NCBI GenBank assembly: GCA_963825595.1
Contig: CAWGUE010000030.1
Location: 124,001-188,000 of the forward strand
Direction: 5' to 3'
Length of the DNA stretch: 64,000 nucleotides
DNA from: JARFQH01 sp963825595
Lineage (GTDB): Bacteria > Desulfobacterota > Desulfobacteria > Desulfobacterales > SG8-13
The translations under genes and the position numbers were made by a program. Of the stretch, positions 44,241 to 54,142 are shown piece by piece. The notes under the pieces are model-generated. The model was not told where the DNA came from. It did not search any database and saw only the letters and a program-made list of their open reading frames with translations. Within the stretch, counting starts at the first letter, position 1. Every line of letters begins with the position of its first letter.

Positions 44241-44534
44241 TTATTCGACTTTGTAAGTTACCGTAATCATCCAGGCAGCATAATCCACATGGGATTTTTT
44301 GAGTTCCTGGACGACACTCTCTTTGAATGTCCCTTCGATTATATTTGTTTGTCCCGGCCAAAGCTTGACCTTGATACGCAGGTAACGCCAGCTACCCCCT
44401 TTGACATCCTTGATCCCAAAGAACTCCGGTGTGGCCAGAATGATAGAACGGTGCTGGTCGTACATACCCTTTGCAATTGCCTGAATCGCTTGCAGCATCT
44501 CCCCTGCGCTGCTAATAGTATTTGGATATTGCAA
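44241..44534 (-). CDS. Hypothetical protein, about 97 aa
   Basis: Acts as an alpha-beta soluble domain with aromatic-rich strands (WRYLRIKVKLWPGQTN). The only upstream start is a TTG with AAGGA close by; an ATG at codon 13 (MLQAIQAIA) is the alternative. Its end is 87 bases before the OYE-type gene in the same direction. No known family. Confidence 0.45.
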   Translation of the reverse strand: MQYPNTISSAGEMLQAIQAIAKGMYDQHRSIILATPEFFGIKDVKGGSWRYLRIKVKLWPGQTNIIEGTFKESVVQELKKSHVDYAAWMITVTYKVE

Positions 44535-44546
44535 GATTCCTTATGA

Positions 44547-45077
44547 TTATGGAATTTTGCGACGCCCTCGCAAGGGGCTTCCGCCGGTCATGATTTTGGC
44601 CTGAAAAACCGTTCCGGCAATGACCAGGATGATAAACAAGATCATTTCAACCCGGGGATCGAATGCCACCATTTGCACGATTAGGCTGGCGCCGGTCAGT
44701 GTCGATAGAAAAATCAAGGCCCAGTCAAAAACAAAATACAGGACGCCTGCACCGATAATGCCACCGATAACATACGGCAGCCAGACCATCTGGGCGGGCA
44801 ATCCGGCAAACTGATCGAATAAGACCATCGCGATATATCCACCAGCGGCAAAACCGGCAATTAAGATGGCGGCCTTCTGAAAGAAGATCGCGATGATCGC
44901 ACCCACCGCCCCGGCGGCGATAGCCAGAGTCAGGATCAGAACCGCAGAATGAATGCCCCCGATTTGCTGGACGTAATGGTAACCACTGGCAAAACCGACA
45001 CAGGCCACAAAGAGCCAGAAAAGCCTGCGTCCGGCAAATAGCAGGACCAGGCCGATCAGAATGATGATCCAGTTCAT
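44547..45077 (-). CDS. DUF4203/TM198-like polytopic membrane protein
   Basis: 176 residues with about seven hydrophobic segments rich in Gly and Ala (LIGLVLLFAGRRLFWLFVA, VIGGIIGAGVLYFVFDWAL), ending in a basic tail (GRRKIP). GAGGAGG before the ATG at 45077. The Gly-rich paired helices match the TM198 fold, whose function is unknown in bacteria. Followed 12 bases on by a small hypothetical gene, thus possibly a two-gene unit. Confidence 0.7.
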   Translation of the reverse strand: MNWIIILIGLVLLFAGRRLFWLFVACVGFASGYHYVQQIGGIHSAVLILTLAIAAGAVGAIIAIFFQKAAILIAGFAAGGYIAMVLFDQFAGLPAQMVWLPYVIGGIIGAGVLYFVFDWALIFLSTLTGASLIVQMVAFDPRVEMILFIILVIAGTVFQAKIMTGGSPLRGRRKIP

Positions 45078-45172
45078 GGAATTTTCCTCCTCGCCTTCAG
45101 TTGCCGGCAACCACCACCCATGGCCGTCGTGAAGTTGTCTTTAGCCCCAAAGGGGCACGGTTGTTTGCCCGC

Positions 45173-45895
45173 TTAAATATCCTTGCTTTTATCCCGTTGC
45201 CGCCCAAGTTCAGAAAGCAGATCGATTTGGATCTGCTGGATTTCAACCAGTCGCTCCCACTGGTGCGACAGCAGGTGGTCGATTTTGTCGTGCAGCTGCC
45301 GGATCTCCAGCTCGGCTTTCAAGTTTACGCGATAATCATGCTGCGACCGCAGGCGGTCTTTGGATTCCTGGCGGTTCTGGCTCATCATGATAACCGGGGC
45401 CTGAATGGCCGCCAGGCAGGATAAAACCAGGTTGAGCAGGATAAACGGATAGGGATCGAAGGGCCTCATGAGAAGAACGACCGAATTCAAGGCTATCCAA
45501 GCCAGAAGCAGCACCCCGAAGATGATGAGAAATCTCCAGCTGCCGCCGAATGTGGCCAGCCCGTCGGCCATTTTTTCGCCCAGGGTCAGGTCTTTGTCAA
45601 ACTCAGCATCGACGTTGCTTGAAAGGGTTTCGTGTCGCTGAAGGCTCTCCAGGACGTCATGGTCCAATGTCGTCAGTTCGCCTTTTTCCGATTCAAGCAA
45701 ACCTTGAATATATTGCATGCGGAATCTATTCAGATCACTGAGGCAAATATAGCTCTCCCGTTTCCAGTCCGGGTAAGTGGCTCTAATCTGCTCCGCCACG
45801 GCACTTCTGACAAGCGCTGAGGGCATCATCATGGCTCTGGCTTTGGTTTTGCCGCAAATACTGCAGACCATGTTTTTTGTTTGCGATGATTTCAT
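45173..45895 (-). CDS. DUF1003-family membrane protein
   Basis: 240 residues. N-terminal Cys pair CSICGK, then the DUF1003 core: NVDAEFDKDLTLGEKMAD, FGGSWRFLIIFG (first helix), PYPFILLNLVLSCLAAIQAP (second helix), IMMSQNRQ and a C-terminal coiled coil (KAELEIRQLHDKIDHLL). Two membrane helices with both ends cytoplasmic. Function unknown; members are often called cyclic-nucleotide-binding-like without proof. The N-terminal cysteines might bind a metal. Confidence 0.88.
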   Translation of the reverse strand: MKSSQTKNMVCSICGKTKARAMMMPSALVRSAVAEQIRATYPDWKRESYICLSDLNRFRMQYIQGLLESEKGELTTLDHDVLESLQRHETLSSNVDAEFDKDLTLGEKMADGLATFGGSWRFLIIFGVLLLAWIALNSVVLLMRPFDPYPFILLNLVLSCLAAIQAPVIMMSQNRQESKDRLRSQHDYRVNLKAELEIRQLHDKIDHLLSHQWERLVEIQQIQIDLLSELGRQRDKSKDI

Positions 45896-46066
45896 GACTG
45901 ATTGTTAGCTCCCAATAATGAAACAGTTTCCCATGTTCTGCCTCTACTTCGGTAGAATCCAATTATAGTAATATTTCATGCGGCTGTATCTGTACGTTTG
46001 CGTTGCCCCTACCGTCGCTGATCCTCTCTTCGCCTAAAATATACGCAAGCGCCCCTGACGGCGCAG

Positions 46067-47035
46067 TTAACTCGCAGGCCATAATACCCACAGATAAGCA
46101 GCATATCCAAAGAGCAGTAACCCCCCTTCCCACCGCTGAAGCTTTAAGTCGGTATAAAGAAGCGGCAGTAACGCAATCGAAAAAGCAACCATGACCCACA
46201 AGTCTAATTTTGTAATTCCCGTTGCCGATAGCGGTTTTACAATGGATGCCACTCCCAGAATGCCAAGGATATTGAAAATATTGGACCCAACAACGTTTCC
46301 AACCGCAATATCAGGTTGGCGGCGCAGTGCCGCAACTACAGAAGTGGCGAGTTCGGGCATACTCGTCCCTGCGGCTATTATGGTCAAACCGATAACTGCT
46401 TCGCTTATTCCAAAAAGACGGGCAATGTCCGTGGCGGATGCCACCAGGAGGCGGGATCCTGCGACAAGGAGGAAAAGGCCACCGCCAATAAACAATACAT
46501 CTCGATACAGAGATTTTGCCTGTGAAGGAACACCATCCTGGAATTGCTGTTCGATTTCAGCGGAAATGCCTTTTTTCGCCATCCAGACGGTAAAGCCGAT
46601 ATAGGCGACAAGCGCGGTGAAAAGTGCGATACCGACCGGCCGAGATATGGTGCCCTTTGTTATGAGGAATAATGCCAGAAGCGACACGGCAATCATAATC
46701 GGGCAATCTTGCCTGATGATTTGGAGGCTGACTTTTACCGGGCAAAACAAGGCTGTCAGCCCAAGGATGATACCAATGTTAAATATATTGGAACCCACCA
46801 GGTTTCCAATAGAAATATCGGCTTGATTGTTCAACGAAGCGACGATACTTACGACGAGTTCCGGAGTGCTCGTGCCAAAGGCGACGATCGTCAGCCCGAT
46901 GATAAGAGGTGTAAGTCCTAAGCGGGTAGCTAAAGAAGCACTACCACGGACAAGCCCCTCGGCACCAAGGGTGAGTGCCGCGAGTCCAAGGACCAAAAGG
47001 GAGATATTCCAAACCATAGGCAATGACCATTTCAT
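46067..47035 (-). CDS. Calcium/sodium antiporter (CaCA family, YrbG-like)
   Basis: Inner-membrane cation exchanger of about 322 residues and ten helices. Both alpha repeats are visible: VAFGTSTPELVVS and IAAGTSMPELATS (each Glu binds the ion), with VGSNIFN in both (NLVGSNIFNIG and NVVGSNIFNIL). Several in-frame starts exist (47122, 47044, 47035, 47017); none has a clear ribosome site and I choose MKWSLP. Stand-alone. Confidence 0.9.
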   Translation of the reverse strand: MKWSLPMVWNISLLVLGLAALTLGAEGLVRGSASLATRLGLTPLIIGLTIVAFGTSTPELVVSIVASLNNQADISIGNLVGSNIFNIGIILGLTALFCPVKVSLQIIRQDCPIMIAVSLLALFLITKGTISRPVGIALFTALVAYIGFTVWMAKKGISAEIEQQFQDGVPSQAKSLYRDVLFIGGGLFLLVAGSRLLVASATDIARLFGISEAVIGLTIIAAGTSMPELATSVVAALRRQPDIAVGNVVGSNIFNILGILGVASIVKPLSATGITKLDLWVMVAFSIALLPLLYTDLKLQRWEGGLLLFGYAAYLWVLWPAS

Positions 47036-47488
47036 GCCGAGCATGATCCCATATTCGACTGTCAGTCGTTTAGATACACTTAAACCGATAGATACCCCAG
47101 GTGCTAAATAACAAGAGCCCAACGCTCCGAAGAATTATCGTAATGATAGGGCTGATTTTCCACAATTTCAATCGGATAGTATCATTGGTTGGTGTGAAAA
47201 ACGTCCGAATAATGGAACGATTTTTACAACCACTTTAAATTGGTCGCAATATTACGGAGAATGTCTTGCTTGGAATTGTCCTCAGAATTGACGATCACCC
47301 AACGTTGACTATGCCAGGTTCAGGCACCTTTTATCAGCTGAATAACGTCGGTAAATATAACCTAAAATGAGCGTTTCAAATTTTAAATGGAGGGGGTGCT
47401 TTATTTATAAGGAATTCTATCAAAGTTTGGTTATAAAATTTGAAACCCATCGGGATTGCCGATCTTACCGCATCTACGGTGTCATATG

Positions 47489-47614
47489 CCGTCCCGCATA
47501 GCTGATCCCGCCGGCGGCGGGACGGAACGACATCTTCTCCCGCTGGGTGGGATTTCGCTACGCTTAACTTGCTCATCTGCGGCAACCTCGACAATCGCTC
47601 AAATTAGGTAGAAG
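47489..47614. repeat. Dispersed intergenic repeat, copy B
   Basis: Matches copy A at 1582-1719: gtcccgcatag, then ttctcccgc, gggatttcgctac, aacttgctcatctgcggcaa, cgctcaaatta and tagaag. Here a GATCCCGCCGGCGGCGGGA hairpin stands in the 5' half and the 20-base middle insert of copy A is missing. It lies in the 730-base gap between the antiporter and APC permease genes (47036-47767), which otherwise shows no gene. Confidence 0.6.
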
Positions 47615-47767
47615 AAAGATTTCGGGCATTGAGTCGGTTTTATGAATATCTACCACTTTTGGCGCCAACACCCAGAGTTCAAACGCGGTTATCAGAGATT
47701 GATAAAACCTCAGATCCCTATATGACTTGAAAACGTAACATAGGGAGAATAGCCGAGACAGAAGGCA

Positions 47768-49642
47768 TTAGATAATCAAACGGACGCCGCCCAGATCCTT
47801 AAGGCCGTATATGAAGTGATTGCCTGGTGATCCGATAAACATCAGGTTGGTGGGTATTTCCCATTTCTTTGACAACTCTTCTATAAGCTCCGGACCGAAC
47901 GAGCCGATGAGGGCGACGAACTCGATATCGATATTCGGATAGGCTTCATTCAGGAAATCAAGATCCCGCTTGAGATTGGGCGGTATCTCGCATTCATTAC
48001 GGACGACGTTCACCACTTTGATTCTATTGGTGTGCTCGTTTTGCCGGACATAGAGCATGGCTCTGTTGAGATTGGCGAGATTGTCTCCGCGGGTGAAAAA
48101 AACGATTTGTTGTGCATTGATATCATCGATTTTGCCGCGGATCATCTGTGTAATTCCCGTCATGCGCTTGATGAAGAAATGGAGCACGGAACGGACGAGA
48201 AACAGGCAGGCTTGCAAAATGGTGATGCGCCCGAGCATGATGGATACCACCAACAGCGCTGGGATGAAATACTCCAAAAAGACACCAAGATAGAGTGGGT
48301 TCATAATGGCGTTTCCCACCAAACCCGTTATGACTGCGGCAACCGCTACCAAAACCGACACAAGGGAGGCCGTATGCGGGCGGGGAAGCCCGGAGCGTTT
48401 CGTTTTAAGCAAAATATTACCTAAGGCGAACAAGGCCATGACGGCCAGAAAGGAGATCGTGTAAACACCCGCTAATGCTTTCAATTCGCCTTCAGTGATC
48501 ATCAACACGGATACAGCCAGTATAAAAAAAGCTATAATAATCCGGTACGTGGTGCCCCTGCGATTTTTTTTAAGGAAAAACTGAGGCAGGCAGCGATCCA
48601 GTGTCATACGGTGGACCAGCCCGTTGACACCGACATAGCTCGTCAGCACGGCCCCGCTGAGAACCAGGGCGGCGTCCACGGATATCAGCCGGGACATCCA
48701 TAGGCCCCCGGACAGGTTGCCCATGTGGGCCAGCAGCGCTTCCTGGTGATTTCCAACCTGGGAAATTGGTACCAGGGCCAGTGCCAGCAGCGCCATCCCG
48801 GGGTTGAACACGGTGACGGCGACCCACATATTTCGCAAGGTCAACGGGAAGACCTCTTCGGCTTGCTCTTCCACAAAATTGGCCGAACTTTCAAAGCCGG
48901 AAATCCCTAATAGGCTGGCAGCAAAGCCGAAAAACAGGGCCGTAACCAGTCCGCCCTCTGCGGGCGTCACAAGGTTCAGTTGCAGGATTTCCAGTCCATG
49001 ATTAAAGATATACGCTGCTCCGGCCACCAGCAGCAGCGTCAATGTACTCAGGTGGAATATGAAAATCACGACGGCCACAGCCGCGGACTCGGTAATGCCG
49101 ATGATGGTCAACACCATGAAGACGGCCAGTAAGCAGATGGTTGCGCTGATCACCGGAAGCCCGGTCCAAACCGTATGGACATAGTGCATGGCTTCGCTCG
49201 CCGAGATAACGGCCGTGGCCATGTAGGAAAGGATAGTCAGGCAGGCAGCGATGGATGCACGGTATTTGCTGGTCGTGTTCAGCAGGGCATTATATGCGCC
49301 TCCATTCAAGGGGAGGGCCCCAACGACCTCGGCGTAGATAGACCGGTAGAGATACAAGACCCCGGCGACAAGCAGCAGCACCAGCGGTGCCCATCTTCCT
49401 GCGTATAAAATAGCCAGGGCCGATACATACAGGCATGACGAAGTAATATCATTTCCACAGATGGCCGTCGCCGGCAATTGGCCCATGCCCCCTTTTTTGT
49501 GCTCCGTGATGGAGCCTCGGAATTTTTCGCCGGAGGTGCCATTCGAAATTACTTCCTTCGGGCAATCCTGAGACACTGGCGCATTCGTTGCGGTGAATTC
49601 CAGGTTAATCGTCTTTACTTTTTCAGGCATGATACACATCAT
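47768..49642 (-). CDS. APC-superfamily permease with a C-terminal soluble domain
   Basis: 624 residues, about 12 membrane helices (from residue 65 to 500) with the APC start GGMGQLPATAICGNDITSS and GGAYNALLNTTSKYRA. A cytoplasmic part follows (about 515-624; IKVVNVVRNECEIPPNLKRD and FVALIGSFGPELIEELSK), like a universal-stress-type or TrkA-like domain. The N-terminal 50 residues are polar. Start could be ATG 49642 or 49630. Substrate probably an amino acid or other organic solute. Single gene. Confidence 0.85.
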   Translation of the reverse strand: MMCIMPEKVKTINLEFTATNAPVSQDCPKEVISNGTSGEKFRGSITEHKKGGMGQLPATAICGNDITSSCLYVSALAILYAGRWAPLVLLLVAGVLYLYRSIYAEVVGALPLNGGAYNALLNTTSKYRASIAACLTILSYMATAVISASEAMHYVHTVWTGLPVISATICLLAVFMVLTIIGITESAAVAVVIFIFHLSTLTLLLVAGAAYIFNHGLEILQLNLVTPAEGGLVTALFFGFAASLLGISGFESSANFVEEQAEEVFPLTLRNMWVAVTVFNPGMALLALALVPISQVGNHQEALLAHMGNLSGGLWMSRLISVDAALVLSGAVLTSYVGVNGLVHRMTLDRCLPQFFLKKNRRGTTYRIIIAFFILAVSVLMITEGELKALAGVYTISFLAVMALFALGNILLKTKRSGLPRPHTASLVSVLVAVAAVITGLVGNAIMNPLYLGVFLEYFIPALLVVSIMLGRITILQACLFLVRSVLHFFIKRMTGITQMIRGKIDDINAQQIVFFTRGDNLANLNRAMLYVRQNEHTNRIKVVNVVRNECEIPPNLKRDLDFLNEAYPNIDIEFVALIGSFGPELIEELSKKWEIPTNLMFIGSPGNHFIYGLKDLGGVRLII

Positions 49643-50174
49643 CCTGCACAGTTATACCTATGGATGGTTTCCCGGCATGGATTTAACAGGCTGGTGAAAA
49701 ACGATTGCGCATGACAGTACGGCGTTTACGGCTGAACCGGGGGCCTCTTCCCCCGCTTCAGCGAAAATGCCGATTTATCACGCACAAACTCCGCTTTATG
49801 GTCGGATTTTGACTTGTCATGCGGGCGCTCATGACGTTTTTCAACACTATGTTAAGCGGGGTGGCTGGCTTTCCCTCGGGATCCAGGAAATAGGTGGTGA
49901 TAAAACTGACGTATCGACCAGCCTGTGCCAGCGATGTTTGGCAGGAGGAGGAAGTTGGAAGCCTATCCCGATTTCAACCGTAACGTTTTCGTTACGCACC
50001 CCGACAAGGTATTCGTACTAAGGGGGTCATTTGCTACCCGACACCGTGATCCTTTCGAGAGCGTTGATTAAGGATTTAGAATTACTACATGTGGGTGGCT
50101 TATAACCCCACAGTAAGGTTTACTTCGAAAGTTATTATATTGTTTTGCCGGTTGGGGCGCTGAGTCGGCCCGGT
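49643..50174. other. Gap with a GC-rich hairpin, no gene seen
   Basis: Contains CTGAACCGGGGG and CCCCCGCTTCAG (49732-49761), a stem-loop without a T-run. Short plus-strand frames such as 49767-50021 have no ribosome site and unnatural composition. The region should include the promoter of the permease gene, which I cannot place. Confidence 0.4.
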
Positions 50175-50462
50175 CTATTTTTCTAACGCCGAATCCACGG
50201 TGAATGTGCTTTTACCGTCTTTTTCGGTAATGGTACCTTTGAGAGTGACCATTTTGCCGACCATCTCTGAAAGATCCTTCTGGCTCTCGATAGTATAGAG
50301 CTTACCTCCCGACCTTATATGAAGGCCGCCATTATTATTGTCTTTTTGAATTGCCCCACGCAATTCCGCACCTGCTGGGCCTCCGGACTGTTGACATGCC
50401 GGACCCAATGAGACGAAAATAACGAGAAATAGCACACACAAAAATAGATTCCATTTTTTCAT
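50175..50462 (-). CDS. Small lipoprotein with an OB-like domain
   Basis: 95 residues; AAGGAG precedes the ATG at 50462. Signal ends SLGPAC (lipobox-like Cys), then a beta-rich domain (LRGAIQKDNNNGGLHIRSGG, MVTLKGTITEKDGKSTFTVD) that resembles small OB-fold or BOF-type periplasmic proteins. Function unknown. The preceding 312 bases (50463-50774 on the other side of the phosphorelay unit) show nothing definite. Confidence 0.7.
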   Translation of the reverse strand: MKKWNLFLCVLFLVIFVSLGPACQQSGGPAGAELRGAIQKDNNNGGLHIRSGGKLYTIESQKDLSEMVGKMVTLKGTITEKDGKSTFTVDSALEK

Positions 50463-50774
50463 TTTTGACTCCTTGGTCATGGGGTTATACCCCTCTAAAG
50501 GTTACTTGGGACATGACTATTACCATGGGTTGAACGTGCTCTTCTTCAGAAAAGTCATCGTACACTGACGTTTTATTATCGGACGCCATTTTCTTTCCGG
50601 TTTCCTCGATACAAAAAAAGTTGCGAAACCTTGCGAAGATTGGGTATCAAATTAGCAAACCGTAAAAGCCATCCTGATCAGCCACCCCCTTCCATCTTTA
50701 GTCAATTTAATAGAACACAAAATACGGCCAGTAACCCAAGCGAACGTTCTGTTCAAAAAGGGACGATCTGAGGC

Positions 50775-51203
50775 TCACCATCCCATGGTCCTCAAAACTT
50801 TTTTCACTTTCTCTTCGATTTGTTTTTCGACGATAATCATCTTCTTGGCATGGGCCTTCTTGATTTTTTCTGTCAGCTGTGAAAGGTCGGCCGGTTTTTC
50901 CAGAAAATCGACAGCGCCAAGTTTCATGGCTTCGATGCCTTTATCCACGGTCGCATGGCCCGTCAACAAGATGACCTGTGATTCCGGCTTTTTTTCTTTA
51001 ATCAGTTTGAGGGCTTCGAGACCGTCCATTTCAGGCATCATCAAATCCACGATGATGGCATCAAATGATTCATTCTCCGCAATTCGAATTGCTTCGGTGG
51101 CGGATGTGGCCGTGGAGACTTCGATCCCCCGGCTGGTCATCCGTTCGGCCAGAACTTCTAAAAAATCTTCCTCGTCATCGACGAGCAACACTTTTTCCGT
51201 CAT
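50775..51203 (-). CDS. Single-domain response regulator
   Basis: 142 residues: receiver with VLLVDDEED (acid pocket), IIVDLMMPEMDG (phospho-Asp53), ILLTGHAT and FLEKPADL (Lys), then a charged C-terminal helix (KKMIIVEKQIEEKVKKVL) instead of an output domain. AGGAG lies eight bases before the ATG at 51203. Last gene of the SulP phosphorelay operon, 73 bases after the ATPase-less histidine protein. Confidence 0.9.
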   Translation of the reverse strand: MTEKVLLVDDEEDFLEVLAERMTSRGIEVSTATSATEAIRIAENESFDAIIVDLMMPEMDGLEALKLIKEKKPESQVILLTGHATVDKGIEAMKLGAVDFLEKPADLSQLTEKIKKAHAKKMIIVEKQIEEKVKKVLRTMGW

Positions 51204-51275
51204 GGTTCGGCTCCTTTTCATGTTCGTTTATTGATGTTTTACCCTGACAGTTAATCATCGGTTTTAAGATGGTCG

Positions 51276-51932
51276 TCATGGAGTGGAGAGATCCAATGCA
51301 ACGGATTTGGATTCAGTATCGATGATGAAATCCACCGTGAGATTCTCCAACAAGTCAGGGATCTGTGATGACGGCCACGAAATATTCGACATGCGGTCAA
51401 GCTCTGGTAGCGAAGAGAAGTAAATCCGGACACCAGTATTAGTTTTCTCCGGTTTCAGTTCAATGCGTTGGCCTTGCCCGGCGGCTTCCATGGCAAACTC
51501 CAGGCACAGAAACAGTGAATTCAGCAGCGAAAACGAAGATGCTTGAATATTAATCAATTCCGGATGTCCTCCGATATCCATGGTAATCCCTCGCAGGGCT
51601 GTGAATCGTGCCGACAGCAAAGCAAACAGCTGCAGGATTTCGCCTAAATTTACAGTTTTTACGGGGTCGTCGACACTGTGAGAGAAGCGGTTCATGGTTT
51701 TCAACAAGGTATCCGCCCGTTTAACCTGATCCCTGATTCTCACTGAAAGTTTGTTTAGCTGCTCAGGGTTCAAGGGCCTCCCTCGGGCCGCCATTTCGAT
51801 GTAGTCTGTCATCAGCCCGGCATTTTCATTGATGGTCGCCAGGGCGTTTTTGATTTCATGGGTGATCGAAGCCGTGATTTTCCCAAAGAACCTTAATCCC
51901 TTGTCATTTGATGTCTGTGCTTTCTGGTTCAC
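51276..51932 (-). CDS. Histidine-phosphotransfer-like protein with degenerate kinase domain
   Basis: 218 residues. Residues 15-95 are a HisKA-like hairpin with the H-box ASITHEIKNALATINE (H25). The C-terminal half has the size of a HATPase domain (about 100-218) but none of its N, G1 (DxGxG) or G2 boxes, so ATP binding is not expected. The ATG overlaps the stop of the preceding response-regulator gene by four bases. It probably receives phosphate from, or competes with, the full kinase at 52285; a Spo0B-like phosphotransfer role is the closest parallel. Confidence 0.75.
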   Translation of the reverse strand: MNQKAQTSNDKGLRFFGKITASITHEIKNALATINENAGLMTDYIEMAARGRPLNPEQLNKLSVRIRDQVKRADTLLKTMNRFSHSVDDPVKTVNLGEILQLFALLSARFTALRGITMDIGGHPELINIQASSFSLLNSLFLCLEFAMEAAGQGQRIELKPEKTNTGVRIYFSSLPELDRMSNISWPSSQIPDLLENLTVDFIIDTESKSVALDLSTP

Positions 51933-52303
51933 GCGCCACCTCTTTCATTATCGAGCAGTTCATGCATTCTGCCGAGCAGGACTTCAATGTCTACCGGTTT
52001 TACCAGGTAGTCTGCCGTGCTCACCTGTGTGGTCGCCGACGCATAATCTTTTTCTGAACCATAGCCGGTCAAGAAAATAAATTTCATGGTAGGGCATTTT
52101 GCTTGGAGTTTTTCTCTAAGAGCCAGTCCGCTGATTTTGGGCATCTTCATATCGAGCACGGCCAGGTCGAAACATCCGGCCTCCACTCTTTGCAGAGCCT
52201 CGGTACCCGTTGTGAACCATTCAGCATCGATGTCGCGCATTAATAATCGCTCTGCCAGAGCCGAAACCAATTCCTCTTCGTCATCTACGAGTAGCACACG
52301 CAT
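51929..52303 (-). CDS. Single-domain response regulator
   Basis: 124-residue receiver: VLLVDDEEE, LAVLDMKMPKISG (phospho-Asp), FLTGYGSE, YLVKPVD (Lys). No output domain. Begins inside the 3' end of the kinase gene (19-base overlap) and ends overlapping the next gene, so translation of the three is coupled. GGAAGGGG precedes the ATG at 52303. Confidence 0.9.
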   Translation of the reverse strand: MRVLLVDDEEELVSALAERLLMRDIDAEWFTTGTEALQRVEAGCFDLAVLDMKMPKISGLALREKLQAKCPTMKFIFLTGYGSEKDYASATTQVSTADYLVKPVDIEVLLGRMHELLDNERGGA

Positions 52304-54048
52304 GCATTTGCCCCTTCCTCGTTCGTCAATTTTAACGGCAAGACGATGGTAAAGCATGTCCCTTTACCAACTTCACTATCGACCGCAATCTGGCCGTCGA
52401 TTTCATGAGTCAGATTGTACGTAATGGATAGTCCCAGACCGGTGCCACCTTGTCCGGTTTTGGTCGAGAAAAAAGGTTCGAATATTCGTTGCAGGTCTGG
52501 CTTTGAGATACCACATCCGTCGTCACAGATACGGATTTCGACCTTTTCCATTCCGGACCGGTTGATTTGGATTTTCAAGCGACCGCCATCACACATGGCG
52601 GCGAAGGCGTTATTGATGATATTTAAGAATATCTGCTCCAGCTTGCCCCGGTCGGTTTTGATGGACGGTATGTCCGCGAGTGCTTCCACGTGGATATCTA
52701 TGTTACGGTGTTCGGCCTCCTTGTGCAGAAAACTCAGGACTTCCCGGATTGTTTCTTCCAGACGAACGGTTTCGATTTTGGCTTCCAGATTGCGTGCAAA
52801 GGTCAGGAGCCTTTTGGTAATTTTCCCGGCCCGCTTGACCGAACTGAGCACCGAATCAACCAGGCCGATGAGCTTCGTGTCCCCGGCGTATAGCTGTTTT
52901 ATTGTGAAGAGATCTTTGATGAGTCCTGCCTTTTCATTGATGACCGCCAGGGGGTTGTTGATTTCGTGTGCGACGCTGGCCGCCATGCGTCCGATCGAGG
53001 CCATTTTATTGGCATACTCCATTTGGTGCAGGATCATGAGCCGCCGTTCATCGGCGGTGTAAACTTTGTTTACCATGAAGGTGACCATGCCGATGATAAC
53101 GGCGAGGATGATAGTGACGCTGACCAGCAGGAAAATAATGATTTCCAGGTGTGTCTTGGTCAACGGTTTCATAAGCTCATTTTTCTGTTTGACGATCATC
53201 AGGATGAGCGGAGTTTCCGCGATGAATCGGTAACCGATAAAAAGCGGTTCACCATCAAGACTTTTCCCCTCGTGCACCTGGGTGGTTTCGGAATATACTG
53301 GGACAGGCAGGGTGATTTTTTCCAGTATCCGGCCGTGGTAGCGCGAATTGGACTGAAGAATCCCATCGTGATTGATGATAAAAGCATCACCCAGACCGCC
53401 CAATTCGAGGTTTGCCAAAAGGTCATTAAACGGCTCTATTGCGATAGACGCCCTGAGGACAAAGAACGATTCGTCAGACGTTTTCTTTTTCACGGCGATG
53501 ACCAAATGCGGAACGTGGCGAAAACCCAGGAAGACATCGCTGGTGAAAGCTCCTTGCTTGATAACCTGTTTGAACCAGGGCTGATCACTATAATCTTTGT
53601 CCTGGAGTCCATAGGGACCAACATAGGCTTTCTGCTTGCCGTCGAATTCGATCAAACCCAGGTCTACGAATCCGCCACCGAAACTGCGTTTAAGATTTTC
53701 CAGGATTGCGAAAAGCCGAATGGGATCTTTCAGGACCTCGGCGCTGTTGTCATGAACAATGAATTCGAGCGCGGACCGGCGTTCTGTCAGAAAGAAAGAG
53801 ATCGCCCGCTGGGTGTTAGAGACCGTTCGCGATGTTCGCAACAGCCATTCGGACCCCATGGCCTGGCCGGTGAACCGGTAATTGACCAAAGTGATAAAAA
53901 TAAGCGGTAAAAGCGTCACGATACCTGTCAGCAGAATCGCGTCCTTCCATATGCGCCGGTAGTTGAAGAGATATTCCGACGCACCGGGGGCTGCTAAACG
54001 GACGTTTTTTTCCCAGAAAGGCGGTTTCAGGTTTGCCAGGCCAAACAT
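52285..54048 (-). CDS. Membrane histidine kinase with periplasmic Cache-type sensor
   Basis: 587 residues: helix 1 (about 35-57), periplasmic double-Cache-like domain (about 65-290; YVGPYGLQDKDYSDQPWFK is typical), helix 2 (about 300-325), HisKA with SVAHEINNPLAVINEKAG, and a complete HATPase: N-box LNIINNAFAAM, CDDGCGI and GGTGLGLSI. It is the only full kinase of the operon and so the likely phosphate source for its three receivers. Ligand of the Cache domain unknown; small organic acids or anions are common. Confidence 0.92.
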   Translation of the reverse strand: MFGLANLKPPFWEKNVRLAAPGASEYLFNYRRIWKDAILLTGIVTLLPLIFITLVNYRFTGQAMGSEWLLRTSRTVSNTQRAISFFLTERRSALEFIVHDNSAEVLKDPIRLFAILENLKRSFGGGFVDLGLIEFDGKQKAYVGPYGLQDKDYSDQPWFKQVIKQGAFTSDVFLGFRHVPHLVIAVKKKTSDESFFVLRASIAIEPFNDLLANLELGGLGDAFIINHDGILQSNSRYHGRILEKITLPVPVYSETTQVHEGKSLDGEPLFIGYRFIAETPLILMIVKQKNELMKPLTKTHLEIIIFLLVSVTIILAVIIGMVTFMVNKVYTADERRLMILHQMEYANKMASIGRMAASVAHEINNPLAVINEKAGLIKDLFTIKQLYAGDTKLIGLVDSVLSSVKRAGKITKRLLTFARNLEAKIETVRLEETIREVLSFLHKEAEHRNIDIHVEALADIPSIKTDRGKLEQIFLNIINNAFAAMCDGGRLKIQINRSGMEKVEIRICDDGCGISKPDLQRIFEPFFSTKTGQGGTGLGLSITYNLTHEIDGQIAVDSEVGKGTCFTIVLPLKLTNEEGANACVCYS

Positions 54049-54142
54049 AAGGGCTCCAATGTTCTATTTGCCGGTAAAAATGCGATCTGTTGCATTACTT
54101 TAACGGCAAATTTTCTGACTGCTATTCCAACGGGAACTGTTT

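Noticed and set aside
49767..50021. 84-codon plus-strand frame in the gap before the small lipoprotein
   Set aside because: No ribosome site, mixed low-quality composition and no sign of codon bias.
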